Source: Campylorhamphus procurvoides
Taxonomy: Eukaryota; Chordata; Aves; Passeriformes; Dendrocolaptidae
Length of the DNA: 64,000 bases
Direction of reading: 5' to 3'
Assembly: GCA_013396655.1 (NCBI GenBank)
Contig: WBMV01008229.1
Location: forward strand, 80,699-144,698
A model generated the notes under the pieces. The model saw only the letters and a program-made list of their open reading frames with translations, made no database searches and had not been told where the DNA came from. Position numbers and translations under genes: made by a program. Of this stretch, positions 13,101 to 25,600 are shown in pieces. Positions within the stretch are counted from its first letter, which is position 1. Every line of letters begins with the position of its first letter.

Positions 13101-16100
13101 GAAAAACACTTGCTGAAAATTATTTAGGGACCTGTAGGTACAAATAACCTCCTGGGTCATATAAATGCAGTGTTTCTGAATATATAGCAAAAGGGCAACT
13201 GTAAGATAATTTGCAGCCTTTAAATTATATTTCAGGCATTGAATAATGGAAACTTCCCAGTTCAAGAATAGTTCTTTGTCATATTCTCAATCTAAGAACA
13301 CATTTAAACTTAAGAATTTCCCTGAATAAGCAGCATCTTAAATTCTTTACTACAATGAAGGCCTTACACACCAAGGTGAGCACAACTAGCATGGAACATA
13401 CATACGCTACTGTGCCCAAGTTGGAGCAACAGTCAACATAAAATTTCAGTACCTTGTTATCTGCATATCAAATTTGCTCCTATAGCTGTGGCAATTGCAA
13501 AAATGGATGAGGGATACAGGTGCACACCTAGCATTTTACAAAATGAAATGAAGCCTTACTGATGAAATTAAATATAATTTTGAGAACTGTTTCCTATGAG
13601 AACATTCAATTTTTCTCTACTGAGAATTATAGTATTATTATATTGTTTAATCTGAAATGGTCCCTTTGCTCATCCATCTCTTGGATTTTGAATTACTTGT
13701 ACAATGGCAAATGTTTTGTGTTTTGTGTTTTGTATTTTCTGTCAGCATTTTGACATTGAAATAAGTGTCTTGCTTTGTCATCTGTAGGGAAATTCTCCCT
13801 TACTAGAAAAACAGGCTACTAAAGAAAAGAGCTGAATAAGCTCCCCAACATTCTGTAGGTTTGAAGAACATTAAATTCTTTCTTTCAAAGCTCTCTCCTC
13901 ATGTTCACATCCTGACTGGAATCACTAAAATGATTTGTACCTTCTTAAAACACAGATAGACACTTCACAGCACCATTGATGACGACTTAGAGCAGAGAAA
14001 GTATAAATATAATCTTTCCCACACTAGTATTTCTCAGCACTCACCTGAGCTTTTGATCCAGAGCTGACTTGTCAGGCAATTTTTCTGTAGTCAGGGACTG
14101 GGGATTAAGCAATAACTATTTAATGAGGGCAAACTATTCTGCAATGATATCCTTGAAAACAAAACTGAACTGGGTAATCATTGCATATTTGATACAATTA
14201 AAAAAAATCTCTTTGAGTATAGTTCACGGTAAAACTGAGTCTACAAAGGCTGTTTACTATCCCACTGCAGCAGACGTTTCAGAAAAATTAGAGAAAACCA
14301 TTGAATCACCATTGAATTGCCCAACAAAATATTAATTGTACCTAAACTACGGGGTTACAGAAAATGAAGTGGTATAATGTAAAAAAGAACGGAACAGAAA
14401 TGGCAGTAATATGAATCAAAACTGGACCTGGTCCTCACTTCTACATTCATAATGAAAGAGTAAGGAAAACCACAGGCATCAGCTGATGCCCATTATCTGT
14501 CCCTTCCCCTGCAAAAACATCTAATAACAGCACATTGTATCCCTGAGGGCTTTACAGGAACCTGTGAGAAACGTGGGACGCAGATTTCAGAGGAGGCTAA
14601 ACAGGAGTTGACACACACCAGTTACTGCAGTCACTCACTCAGCTCCACGGATGGGTATGGCAGCCTGGTGCCTCCTGCTGTAGCTGTAGCAGCTGTCAGC
14701 AGAGATGCAGGCAGTGGAGATCACAACAGCTCCAGTCCCTGTGAGGATTTCAGCTAAGGTCTGATAACTTTGGATGTAACATCGTTCTTAAATTTCATCT
14801 TGTAGTTTCACAACCTTCTGGCATTTTCCTGCCACATTTCCCACTGTCTGTGGGAGTGAATAATTTGTTCATGCAGTATAAAGAGTTTTGGTATGGAGTA
14901 ATTTATAGTAACCTCCAATAAATTACTTATTATTCCCTTCTTTTTTGTTGACAACTCCTGTAATCAGAAGACTCTTCCTCAAGACTGGCAGATTCTGGTC
15001 AGAAAACTGCAGATTGCAAGCCATCCTGTTTCATGTTACCTGTCCAAACAGCTGTCATCAATCCAGTTTTGGAAAAAGAAAATGTGTATTTCACCCTTTC
15101 ACTTCCTCCTCACAAACATCAATTTCATAAGCTCCATTCCCATGTCTGACAACAGCAGTTAATCCCTATCAAAATTCACAGTTCCAGGAGAGTTTAAGAG
15201 TATCAGTTACTGGGAAATGGAAAATAGCATAGTTTTCTCAAAAGCCTGAAAGTTCAATTTAAATATGCATATTCTTAGAGATTTCAAGCACACTTCCCTG
15301 CATAAAGCAAAAATAACCAGCCTGGGTAGAGCTAACATTTCGAGGTGCTAGGTCACTACAGAAACAGCCGCCTTCATATTCAGCAAAGTACGAAGAGCAA
15401 CAGTGAGGTCCCTTTTCTCCTCATGGCACAACTCAGGGCTCATGGAATGCTGGGAGCCTCATCACAACCTTCTGCTCCTGAACAAACGGGTAGCCATATA
15501 TCAAACAACTTTCCCACACTCAGGAGTTCAGCTATTTGGTTTTTTTAATTGAGTAAAGCCCTTCACTGGCAAGGCTTTTTGCAGTGGTGAGTTAGCCTGG
15601 CAAGAAGGAGAGCGAGGTCAGCTCAGTTCCCAGTCACCTCTCTGAGTTGTATTGCAGACAGCAGCTGCTCTATGTAGACTCGCGGTGTAAATCCAGAGCT
15701 GGAGCTATATCAGTCCGTCCCATGGAGGATCTGACCCATGCTATTCAAATAACCTTAACTGTGTGTTCCTACACTATGTGAACTATCTCATCAAAGGAGA
15801 CAAAGAGTGTATTTAGTCTACCAAACAGAAGACAAAGCCAGACAGGGAATAATATTGCTGTCTCTAAGCACCTTGAGGATAAACCCTTTGGAGTTAAAAA
15901 ACCCCCAAACTATTTGAGTCAAAGGGCAATGCAATGCTGGCATATGAGCAAATGTACATAGATTACCCATGTGTAAAATTTAGGCTAAAACTGGAAGGAA
16001 TTTCCCAACAGTGAAGACAGGATTGCCCTTGGACAATGTTCCAGTTTGGGCAGAGGACCTCACTAACATATACGATGCAGTATCTTTGGCCACAACTGAA

Positions 16101-17528
16101 AAAAATGGAAGTCTCAGGAGACCTCTCTTCAGTTCTGTGCTCTGGATTTTTGCTGTGTGTGCATGAACATTCAGGTAGTTGAATAGTTTGAGAAAACTAG
16201 AGCTTCTTTCTCCCGGCTCCCACCAAAGAAGAAAAGGGCTGGAAACTGTTTTCTAGAAACACTCTTATTTCAAGTATTACCATTAATAACAATGTCCCTA
16301 GAGTTTGCTGTCTTCTTCTGAGAGTGTCTCTGCAGATGCATATTTGCATGTAGAAGATTTCTCTCACACATTTAATTCAGGAGACCTGGAACAACCTCCA
16401 TGAAGTAGGTAGCATAAGCGTGGTGCAAAGCAGTAGAAATACACTAGAATGTATGAAGCAGGCAGAAGCACAGCTCAATATACTCAGTTCTGCGTTTCTT
16501 TTGAGTCAAAGAAACTAGTGTCAAAGGAGGATTTGGGCACCAGTTTAAGCCTTTAATGGCCAAGTGCTGCTTGTCATCCTCTGTCAGTCCATGCTCTTGA
16601 ATTCCAGAAATACTCTTGCTGGTGACTGCAGCTCTAAGTACGAGTCAGCATAAACTGCATGATCATCATTAATTTTCAGATTGTTCTGTTAAGAAAGTGT
16701 GTGGCTTTCACATAAAGGTAAAACATCAGCTATATTTTTACAAAAAACTTTTAAAAGGTACCTATGTTTCCATTGCAAGTTCCCTGGAGAATACCTCTGT
16801 TTTCTGTGCTGTGTTACATCTGCTTCTAGGGGGTATGAAGAGAGTAGTGTGGATGTATGGAGAAATGTTTTATTAGGAGAGGTAAACTATAATTTTATTA
16901 TGGTTCTGGCTTCTTTATGGTTCATATATTATACATAGGCACTAAAAAGACAGACCAACTAAAAATACTATTTCACTAATAGTTTATCTTAGGGTCCTTG
17001 GTGATGATTTATCTCCCCTAATATTGTTGTAACTGGTCAGTTGCCCAGAACTTCCAATTTATTGCAGCCTGTTGCATCTGGCAAGATGCTTCACTATGAT
17101 TTTACACAATGTATTACAAAGGAAAAATCTCAGGCAGTTTACAGCACTATCCAACCAGCATTACTCAGCTAAAACATTCTAAGGAGGATAGGAGACTTCT
17201 CTGAGTTCCATACTATGGCATCCTTACACTATGAAAACTCACACTTTCACACTGCTAATGGAATGTATCTGATTGTAATTTTCCTTTTCAGCAATTTGTT
17301 TAAAATCACTTTTTTTAAAATGTTTCTATTTAATTGCTGCTTCTACGCAATTTTCTGTGTTATCAGTAGTTTTTGTCCCTGAGATACAGTAACAGCCTCA
17401 TAGTACTAAAACTTTCACTGTGAGTCTACTCACAAAGTAGTTCTTTTCTGGTATGTGTGTGTATGTATATACATATATATATGTTTCCCATCCACATTTC
17501 CACGTCTCTCTCCATCATGGATCTGAAG
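10174..17528. other. Intergenic DNA upstream of PHLPP1
   Basis: AT-rich non-coding sequence without recognisable genes. Small local patterns are three TGACCT half-sites at 12-bp period (10724-10753), a TTTTGTG triplet repeat (13713-13736) and a TG/TA microsatellite near 17449-17483. No conserved exon was identified. Confidence 0.5.
10724..10753 (-). promoter_or_regulatory. Three TGACCT half-sites, direct repeat spaced by 6
   Basis: TGACCT occurs at 10724-10729, 10736-10741 and 10748-10753, each separated by exactly 6 bp. On the reverse strand this is AGGTCA, the core half-site of nuclear receptors. The last two copies lie in a perfect tandem duplication of 12 bp (10733-10756), so the array may be a simple local duplication. 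Function is inference only. Confidence 0.3.
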
Positions 17529-17566
17529 CTATCATCTCCCTCTTCAACTATCATCTCCCTCTTCAA
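17529..17566. repeat. Exact 19-bp tandem duplication
   Basis: CTATCATCTCCCTCTTCAA is present twice in perfect head-to-tail copies, 17529-17547 and 17548-17566, about 200 bp before the CpG island begins. Identity of both copies suggests a recent duplication or slippage event. Confidence 0.9.
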
Positions 17567-17757
17567 CCAAGATGAACTCGGGCTCAGTGCTTATGTTATG
17601 CACCAAGGCAGCAAACGAGGAGAACATGTCACATTGGAAAGAATGGGATCAGTGTGATCACTGGACCCGCAAAACTTTCTGACAGACTTAAGGGATACAA
17701 CTACGGAGCTCACGACAAAGTCATTGAAGAATTTTAACGGAAGTTCAGCCCCGTGCC

Positions 17758-17860
17758 ATGAGGATCGGCGGCGCCACGCTACGACTCCCCGGTGCCAGCG
17801 CGGGGAAGCAGAGCGACTTCCAGTATGTACCGGTCGCTCACCTTCGCGCACGGCCTGGCG
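17758..17860 (+). other. Candidate alternative or neighbouring first exon
   Basis: At the upstream edge of the CpG island, GGCG|GTAAGTCC at 17857-17866 is a near-perfect splice donor. An ATG at 17758 and another at 17825 precede it, both open to the donor. The short peptides do not resemble PHLPP1 or any protein I know. On the opposite strand GCGAAG|GTGAGC (17836-17847 read in reverse) is another good donor, so divergent transcription is equally possible. It may be a non-coding first exon, an upstream antisense RNA or chance. Confidence 0.25.
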
Positions 17861-17955
17861 GTAAGTCCCTCGCTCTGGGCCTGCGCGGCCCGCGGAGGCA
17901 GTGGAAGGCCGAGCGGCGGGATCCACGGGACTGCCGGGACTTGCTGTCGGTGGGG

Positions 17956-17970
17956 ACTACAGCTCCCAGC
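17956..17970 (+). promoter_or_regulatory. ZNF143/STAF-type element
   Basis: ACTACAGCTCCCAGC matches the well-known ACTACAnnTCCCAGnnn motif bound by ZNF143 (STAF), which is enriched in CpG-island and bidirectional promoters. It lies about 380 bp upstream of the PHLPP1 ATG. The match is visible directly; occupancy is inferred. Confidence 0.65.
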
Positions 17971-18049
17971 GGCCCCCGTGGGCCGCCACCGCCCCATTCC
18001 CGCCCATCCCGAGAGTGGCTGGGAATCACGCTGCCTGTTTATCGGCGAG

Positions 18050-18060
18050 GCCCCGCCCCG
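18050..18060 (-). promoter_or_regulatory. GC box (SP/KLF site)
   Basis: GCCCCGCCCCG reads as CGGGGCGGGGC on the reverse strand, a consensus GC box, about 290 bp before the PHLPP1 start codon. Confidence 0.55.
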
Positions 18061-18172
18061 CTGCACGAGCGGTGGCGTCACCCTCGCGAGCATCCCTCTC
18101 TCCCCGTCGGCTGATTAATATTCATGAGCCGCGCGCGCGCGAGGAGCGGCGGCAGCACTCGGTCCTTCTCTA

Positions 18173-18205
18173 ATGGCGCTGGCGACAGCCGGGGAGCGGG
18201 GCTGA
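18173..18205 (+). other. Short upstream ORF, 10 codons
   Basis: ATGGCGCTGG... ends at TGA 18203-18205 after ten codons (MALATAGERG). It would lie in the 5' leader of PHLPP1 if transcription starts upstream of 18173. G at +4 but A/T-rich before the ATG gives a moderate start context. It could lower main-frame initiation; this is inference. Confidence 0.4.
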
Positions 18206-18221
18206 GCCGGGCACTGGCGGA

Positions 18222-18245
18222 ATGCTCCCCGCTGCTGCTACGTAA
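18222..18245 (+). other. Short upstream ORF, 7 codons
   Basis: ATG 18222 is followed by six sense codons and TAA at 18243-18245 (MLPAAAT). It sits 106 bp before the PHLPP1 ATG. As for the other upstream ORF, relevance depends on the unknown transcription start. Confidence 0.35.
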
Positions 18246-18350
18246 TCACACAACTCCTGGGACGCGGCGCCGCGCTCCGCTCGGTTCCCCCCCCGCGCCG
18301 CGCCGAGGGGCGCTCCCAGCAGGGCGGCGGCGTCCCTGGCCCCGCGGGCG

Positions 18351-19684
18351 ATGGAGCCCGCGCAGCAGCGAGCGGCAGAAGACCCGGCGGCGGGAAGCGG
18401 GCCCGGGGAACCGGAGAGCGACTCCCCGGGCAGGAGGAGTCAGGCGGAGAGCGGCGCGGAGCCGTCGGGCGGCGGACAGCTGGACGGCAATGCAGCCGGC
18501 GGCCCGCGGCGAAGGCAAGGCGGAGCCGGCGGCTTCCCTCCCCACGCGGCGTTGGCGGCCAACGGGACTCCGGCGGTCCCCGGCAGGGCCGGCAGCGCCA
18601 ACTCCCTGCTCCTGCGGCGAGGGAGGCTGAAGAGGAACCTCTCTGCCGCTGCCCCCTCGCCCGCCGGCGCCCCGACGCCCTCGCTTGGCACCCGCAGTTT
18701 GGACAGGAAGGCGTTACTGTTGCTGAAGCCGCCCCGACAGCTGCAGCCCCTGCAGCCCCCGGAGCGGGACTGGGTGCGGAGGGACCTGCAGCGTGGCTGC
18801 GTCCACGTCTACGAGCGACACATGAACTGCTACTTGCGCCCGGTGCTCTGCACCCTGGAGACCACGGCGGCCGAGGTGGCCGCCCGGCTGCAACAACTCG
18901 GCCACCGGGGCGGCAGCAGCGTGGTTCGAGTGCTAGGCAAGACGGGCGCGCCGCCGCCGCAGNGAGCCGCCGGCGGGCCCCGCCGAGGCGCCGCCCGAGC
19001 CCGCGGCCGAGGGGCTGCGACCGCAGCCGGGGGAGAGGCCGAGGAGCCCGCGGGGGACAAGGAGCGGGCTGTCCGGAGGAGGCTGCCGGGAAGCGACGCG
19101 GCCCGACCGGCTGCTGCTGGGCAGCGGTGCCGAGGAGAGCGATTTAGCTAGCGGCCGGCCGAGACCGGCGCTCTCCGACTTCAGCCCCGGGGCGCCGCCG
19201 GCCGAACTGTACCTAGCGGGGCCTCCGGTCTCCTGCCCCTCCCTCCTGGGGGATCTGGGGCCGGCCGGCTCCGACACAGATAGCTTCAGCCCCAGCGCCG
19301 AGAGCGTCTCCGACCGGCTGGACCCCTGCAGCAGCGGCGGCGCCTCGTCCTCTTCGGAAGAGCTGGAGGTGGAGCCGGCGCCCTGCGGCAGGGTGGAAGA
19401 AACAGGTGTGGAGCCGGGCCGGGGCCCCCCTTGCCCCCGGGAGCTGTCCCCGGGGCGGGCAGAGCGGGTGCCGGCGGGCATGGCCGGCGGGCGAGAGCCG
19501 CCGGCGGGGCCGCCCACACTGTATGTGCAGCTCCACGGGGAGACCAGCCGGCGCCTGGAGGCCCACGAGAAGCCGCTGCAGATCCAGAACGACTACCTCT
19601 CCCAGCTGGGCTTCCGGGACCTGTGGCGGGTACAGGAGGAGGGCATGGACTCGGAGACTGGCTGCCTCATCCGCTTCTACGCCG
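18351..19684 (+). CDS. PHLPP1: PHLPP1 first coding exon (N-terminus and RA-like domain)
   Basis: PHLPP1 is a PP2C-type protein phosphatase that dephosphorylates Akt, PKC and S6K at hydrophobic motifs; its full protein has an RA-like region, PH domain, leucine-rich repeats, phosphatase domain and PDZ-binding tail. This exon carries only the N-terminal part. Diagnostic stretches are NSLLLRRGRLKRNLSAAA (about residues 83-100), RSLDRKALLLLK, GCVHVYERHM...YLRPVLCTLETTA with EVAARLQQLGH (about 149-190), a Ser-rich SPSAESVSDRLDP...SSSSEELE segment, and TLYVQLHGET...LQIQNDYLSQLGF...GCLIRFYA (about 389-444). ATG 18351 has a strong context (G at -3 and +4) and matches the family start MEPA. The donor G|GTGAGC at 19684/19685 leaves phase 1, as expected after FYAG. 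One N at 18963 shifts the frame: codons up to 18962 are in one frame, and from GAG 18964 the conserved sequence continues in the next. Remaining exons lie beyond the window. Confidence 0.95.
18963..18963. other. Unresolved base N that breaks the PHLPP1 frame
   Basis: The only ambiguous base in the gene sits in a GCCGCCGCCGCAG run. Skipping it joins two frames that both encode conserved PHLPP1 sequence, so it most likely marks a wrongly sized assembly join or uncalled bases in a GC-rich repeat. Confidence 0.9.
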
Positions 19685-22600
19685 GTGAGCGGGGTCGAGG
19701 GGACGACTGTGGGGAAGGGGCGGGAGCCGCGCCCACCGCCCCAGCTGCTGCCGCAGCGGGCGCCGGGGGGAGCGCAGGGCGTGTGGGCCGATGGGCGCTG
19801 CCGCTGCGCCGGGGCTGGCCCGGGGCTGTCCCCTCTCACGGGAAAGGCAGCCCGCGGGTGCCTCCGCGCCGGGGAGGGGCCGTGTCGGGAGGTTCCCGGC
19901 CGCGGCGGGAAGCGCTGCCCCGAGTCGGCTGCCGGCAGAAGCTACGGTGTCAGCAGTACCCAGACTGCCCCAACACCGTGCCTGGTGCAGCCTCCCCTCC
20001 CTTCAGCGCCTGGGTAATGGAGGTCGCGGGTGTGCTCTTTTCCCGTTACCAGCAGCGTTCGAGGTTAAATCGGCTTTAATGTACTACTTTCCCTAGTGAC
20101 GAGGAATTGCATTGGTGCCTCTGCCGGGCACAGGAGGTCGAAGGCTGTTCCAAATGTTTGCGGGGTGCCGGCAGCTCGCTCACAGTTTAGTTAAGCTGCA
20201 TGCTCTCTCCGGGGAGCCCCGAGCCCCACCCCCGCAGTAGCGGGGCCGAGGGCACGGACGGCCCGTGCCGAAGGGGTAAGCCCCGTGCAGTTTGGCTCCT
20301 GCAGTAGGTTACAGCAGCACAGGGTGAGCTGATGACTGAGCTGAGAGCCGTTCATTCCTGCAAACAGAATCCTGCATTTGGCTTTCTGCGCTATTACCAC
20401 TTTCGATCAATTTTCCCCGTTTTTTTGAGTAGTGGGTCTTCACTGAGAGATGGAGGCGGTGAGCGAGGAAAGTAGGGAAGCACAGGTCATATCCTTTGGA
20501 AACGGCGTGGTCAAGACCTTTATAATGAAAAGGGAGAAGCTTTTTAATGAAGCTTTGCCGTTACAACCTACAGTACAGAATTTGGGAAGTACTGGGTGGA
20601 AAAGTTAGCTGCCACATTCGAGTTATGCAACCTGCTATTTTAAAGAGGTTTAAAAATACCTGGTGCATCAGTTGAATTGGTTGGTATAAAATACTTAGTG
20701 TAGTCTTGGAACTCCTTGGATTTTAACTGTCATGTCCATCTTATCAAATAGGAGAAATTGTATAATGACCAAGTAAACATTCAAATATCTAGTAAGTTTT
20801 ACTGTGAAATAGGTAAATGTGGTATCCAGAGATGAGGTCATGCAAGCAAAGTAACAAATGCCATCCATCCCTTTGCTGCGTTGTCTGAGCAGAGTCGTCC
20901 TTCAATGAACCGTGAGAATTCAGTGCTTTAACTCTGAAAAATACAGATATTCTTTTCTGGAGTGAATTCCAGTGAATGTCAGATAGAGTTGGCAATGGTG
21001 GGGTGGGAAGGAGGGCAGTACGCTGAATAAGTGCCCTTTGTTCAGAAGAGAATGTGGGAGTGGTAGCAAGTGTTTAATTCAGCTTTTCTTCAGATTTTTT
21101 GGGTTGTACAATGACCCCAGCATAATGAGTGCAGAAGAATTGACAGAAATAGGTTAGATATATTTGGGTTAGAAAGTAGCTTAAAATACTCTTTTGCAGT
21201 TGATGGTTGGGGTCTTTTGTGTTTCTCTGCTGTGCTGCTGAGGGTTGAATGCAGCAGGTGATGTTGGGAGGTATGTTTTTTCCTTTATTTCCAGTCCCAC
21301 CATAAATGGGGATGCACACACGTTTTAAATTGGGACAGCTGTGTGCCTCTTTTTCCAAGAGGATGTGTTCTAAAGAAAACACAATCAGGAAGCAGCGAAC
21401 TCTTACACGCAGCTAAGCCTGTTTGCATGTAGTTTAAATGCATTAAATGATTAAATATACATGCTAAGCGAGGATGTTCCAACTCTCTTTATTTCAATGT
21501 CTCAACTTGATTGCTAACGTACACTTTAGACTTCCTTGTACAAAAGTGCTAGATAGAAGAGTATTTCTGTGAGCATACATTGGATCAAATTAATGCAAGT
21601 TTGTTATGGAAGTTCATATGCTAAGAAGTATGCCTCTGTACTTCAGGAGTGAAGTGTTTTTGAAAACCTTATCTCTTTGAGGGGATCTGTGATAAACATT
21701 CAAAACACCTGTGATCAGTTGCTTGTTATAGAAACCTTGCAGGGCCTAATGTACCAGACCAGCCAAAACCAGCTAAGAAAATATTACTGTAATCATACTG
21801 ATTTTATGTAACTGTCTTGGCAAGTTCTCTCTACTTCCTTATGTTATACACACACACCCCCCTGAAGATGAAAGAGAGGGAAGGAAAGACATTTAAAAAG
21901 AATATGCACCAAATTACACTGGAAAGGGGAATGGCTTTTTTGGCCCCAAAGTTAAGTGTTTTGCTTAGGAGAAGTACTTTTTTAATAAATGATCCTCCAG
22001 AATCATACCCTAAGGAAAGCTTTGAAACAGTGATTTCCTGTTTGCCTAAGACTTCGTTGGTTTAAGTGGCCTGGCTTGTCCCAGTGGATAGAGACCCACT
22101 AGCATCTCTATCCGTGTAATTTCCTGCAAGCTGTCTCAGTAGGATTTGACGATCCTGATCTTGTAGTAATGTGAAATGGCATAAACCTGGGTTGGATTTA
22201 TTGCATCCCTTCTAAAAAGAATTCTTTCACCTAATCCCCTTGGAGTGGGGAGAGAAGAAGATAGCACAGTGATGACTTGGGGGCTTTTTTATTTCTGTGG
22301 AGAGATAGTTTTAAGACTGGAATATTCTGTACTGAAAGTTAACATTCCAAATTCCATATAAAACAGTACAGCCAATAATTTTAGTGATTGCTGTAGTCTG
22401 GTAATTTCTCCTGTTATGGAATCTGGAAAGCAGAGTTTTAAGAAATAGTCATTAGGAGAACTGCAGAGAATCAGATTTTTTTTACTATGACGAAACAGCT
22501 TTACTTAATAAGTATCAGTCCACAAAAATTCTGTAAATGAAATATCTGGTCTTTTAAAAGCCCTCAAAATCAAAATGGGACATTAGGAAGGTAAGAGAGC

Positions 22601-25600
22601 TTTCTCTATGTTGCCTTGATTTGTTTCAGAATGTGGTTAGTGCCTGTTTATTCTGGTATCTCTTCTCATTTTTTCCTTAACAGTGTGAATGTGGTTGATT
22701 TCATCAGTATCTTTACTCTGAGCATTAAATGGATAACACCATTTCTGAAACAAAATCCCTTATGGCTTTAAGGGACTGCTCCTATTCCCTGTAACATCAA
22801 TTTGAGTAAAACTGGGCATCAGTGACTGGTTGTGCATGTCAGCTTTTCTCTTTGTTGAAATCTATCTTAACGAAAGATACTGTCCTCAGAGTTTGAAATA
22901 CTTAATCTCTATTTTAAAAGATATGCTTAAATAACTTCTTGCTGAGATACAATATTATTGAGTTATGGAAGTGTATAAGAATCCACAGTGCAATTACAGT
23001 CATGATATCGTCACTAGGAGACCGCTTAGGTCAAACTTACTAAACTATTCCTTAAGCCTTAAGAGTGGCTGTGATCCAGAAGACTTCTTGCAAACAACTT
23101 ATGGTATTCCTTATTGGTCTGTAAAATAATTGTTGTCCCAGTGGCCTTAACTTCTCTATAGGTAAAAGGGAAAATAGACAAATACACCAATCTTGTAATT
23201 TAAAAACTGCAAAACTGCTGATTTGTTTTGAGACTTTAGATCAAAAAACAGGCATGGCATTATATGCAGTGATGTGTTCTGCAGTATCTGCATGGCAAGG
23301 AACAAGAGTAACATGATCCTGGTCTTGAAGACTGGTGCAGTACAATGGGTGTTTGCGGCTTTTTTGTTTTTCTACTGAGAGGTGATGTTTCTCGTTCTGG
23401 CACTTGGCCACCGTTAAATTCTCTTCTACTTGATGTGACACAGGGCTTCTGCGCCTGCTGGTTTCATCAAATATATCACTTTTTCAGTAGATGATTGCCT
23501 GTGGGTAGAATATGAAGAAATGCCAGATGTGATTAAGGGTATTAATTTTGCATCTGACTGACTGATTTTGTTTGGGGAAGAGATCTTTTTGCCTCATGTG
23601 GCATTTTAGAAAGCTGTGAGGAAAAGCGGTATTAGAGGATGTCACAAGAAATGTTGTTCTGTCCAGCATGAAGATAAGAGTGGGAAGATCTAGTGTCAGG
23701 TTTGGTTGCACTGATCTAAACAATTGTTTGCTTGACTTCTTTAAAAAAATATACGTTGTAGTTGGGGTCATAGTACGACTGCCAAGTGTATGGATGGAAA
23801 CATGTTTTTTAGATACTTTTATGTGAAGGCACTGTAGGCCTGGAATTGCAGACCTTTATGGAATGTGATATATTGAATCACTGGCTGCTTGTTGTGCTAC
23901 TTGATGAATAACTCAGTTCAGCTATTTAATATGTTGATAAACTTGATTTAAGGTGACTTAAGTGCCATTTCAGGGGGGGAAAGTGTGAAAGACAGACCTC
24001 CTTCTTATCTGAGAGTGGGAGAACAGCTGTGCCCTAAAGAGCTGCTTGTGAAGCATCGACTTAGTTCTGCCATCCAATATGTTATTTAACATCAAAGGAA
24101 CTAATTCACATTAATGTGAATGGATTTTTTTACAGGTGTGGTTGGACAAGAGAGGTCTCTGTGAACTTGTTGAAACCAAAAAGAAAAACAACCTCTGCCT
24201 AAGGCTGCCATGATCCTGATTGTTTTCTTCCTGATGTGACTCAGGTGTACATTCTTTTACCTTGTAATCATTTATATGTTGACATCTCCTGCAGAGAGAA
24301 GTAATACCTAAACCTTGCGTCTTTGGGAAACTCTCACATTTCATTTACGTAGCATGTTTCAATCCAAGCTTGGTCCTTGTTGGAACCAAAGTAATGACAT
24401 TTCTAGTCCTGTTCTGCAGGAAAGTTTAAAATGGCTGCAGTGCCTTTGGCTGGTTCCACCTGTTCATGTGCATAGCTATTGTCTTATCTCCTGTTGGAAT
24501 GGGGTCTTTCTAAGGTAGGCAGCTTTCAGGGGGCTCTGAGGGTACAGCAGCCTCTTCTGCACAGGAGGAGCCGTGCAGATAATGCTGGTGCAGCTGCAGC
24601 TGAGTCTTGGTATGTGACAGCCATTAAGTACAGTGGTTTTTGCAACTTTTAAATTCAGTTGTACTCCTGGCTAGCATCCATAATTTAAGTATGTGTGGAG
24701 TCCCAACACAGAAGATTTTAGTGTGATGTATGTAGCAGTTACTATATATACACTAAATATGTTGTATCTAAATAGGTACATCTAGGAGCTGAATTTCTTC
24801 ACTGCTGAAGCACAGAATGTAGCATTCCCTCTCTCCTCCTATTTCTTTTTTTGGCACTTATTTACGTAATTTCTTCTTTTTTTGAAACTGCATAAACATC
24901 CCCTTGATGATGGAATTGCTGATATAACTAAAAGCCTTCTTTCAATTAAAACATCCGTCTGTTCTGTTAGGATGCTGACAGACTGCTATGCTTCTAAAGC
25001 ACTATGTGGCTCTTGGGGAGGTACTGCTTAACAGTACAAGAAAGGATTTATTTGAACCAGTGTTAGCAACTGGTATGTACTTCTCAACTACCTAAACCTA
25101 CTTTGTAGTTTATAGAACAATATAAAGGGATTTCTTTGTTACCAAAGTGATCCTGTGGATAAGGCGACCTGCCTGAGCAAGTCAATTTGAAAAATATATG
25201 CATACAGAATTCTGTAGAATAGAAGTTTAGAGATGGAAATCCTGGAGAGTGCTACCTGATACTTTTTGATGTGGAAGGAACCTTTACCTCAAATGCTTGC
25301 AACTTCATTTTCCTCTGCGTTTAAGGGTGTTATTTTGAATAACTGTTTCAGCTATTAATATCTTGATTTAGGGGGAAAAAAGAAAAAAAACCCAAAACAT
25401 AGACTGACCTATTTTCCTTGAACAGTAGAAGCAAAGACAGTTTGACTTAGTCTTCAGTATTTGATTATTTCACTGCTTGTGGAATGGGGCACACTGACTG
25501 GCATTTTAAATAATTTTAAATGTACTCATGTACTTGTTTTCAGCTTCTCTTGAGTCATTTTCATTGCTCTATTTTAGAACTTTTGCTCAAATGAGATTTT

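Larger units (their letters stand above)
17740..20290. promoter_or_regulatory. CpG island over PHLPP1 promoter and exon 1
   Basis: Base composition changes abruptly near 17740 from AT-rich to very GC- and CpG-rich sequence, and declines again after about 20290. The island covers the upstream flank, the whole first coding exon and the first 600 bp of intron 1. No TATA box is evident near the presumed start, which suits a dispersed CpG-island promoter. Elements inside include a ZNF143-type motif, a GC box and a CRE-like half-site (GGCGTCACC, 18074-18082). The transcription start itself cannot be fixed from sequence. Confidence 0.9.

Noticed and set aside
19213..19839. 208-codon frame on the - strand over PHLPP1 exon 1
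   Set aside because: It is the shadow of a GC-rich coding exon; the + strand encodes conserved PHLPP1 sequence.
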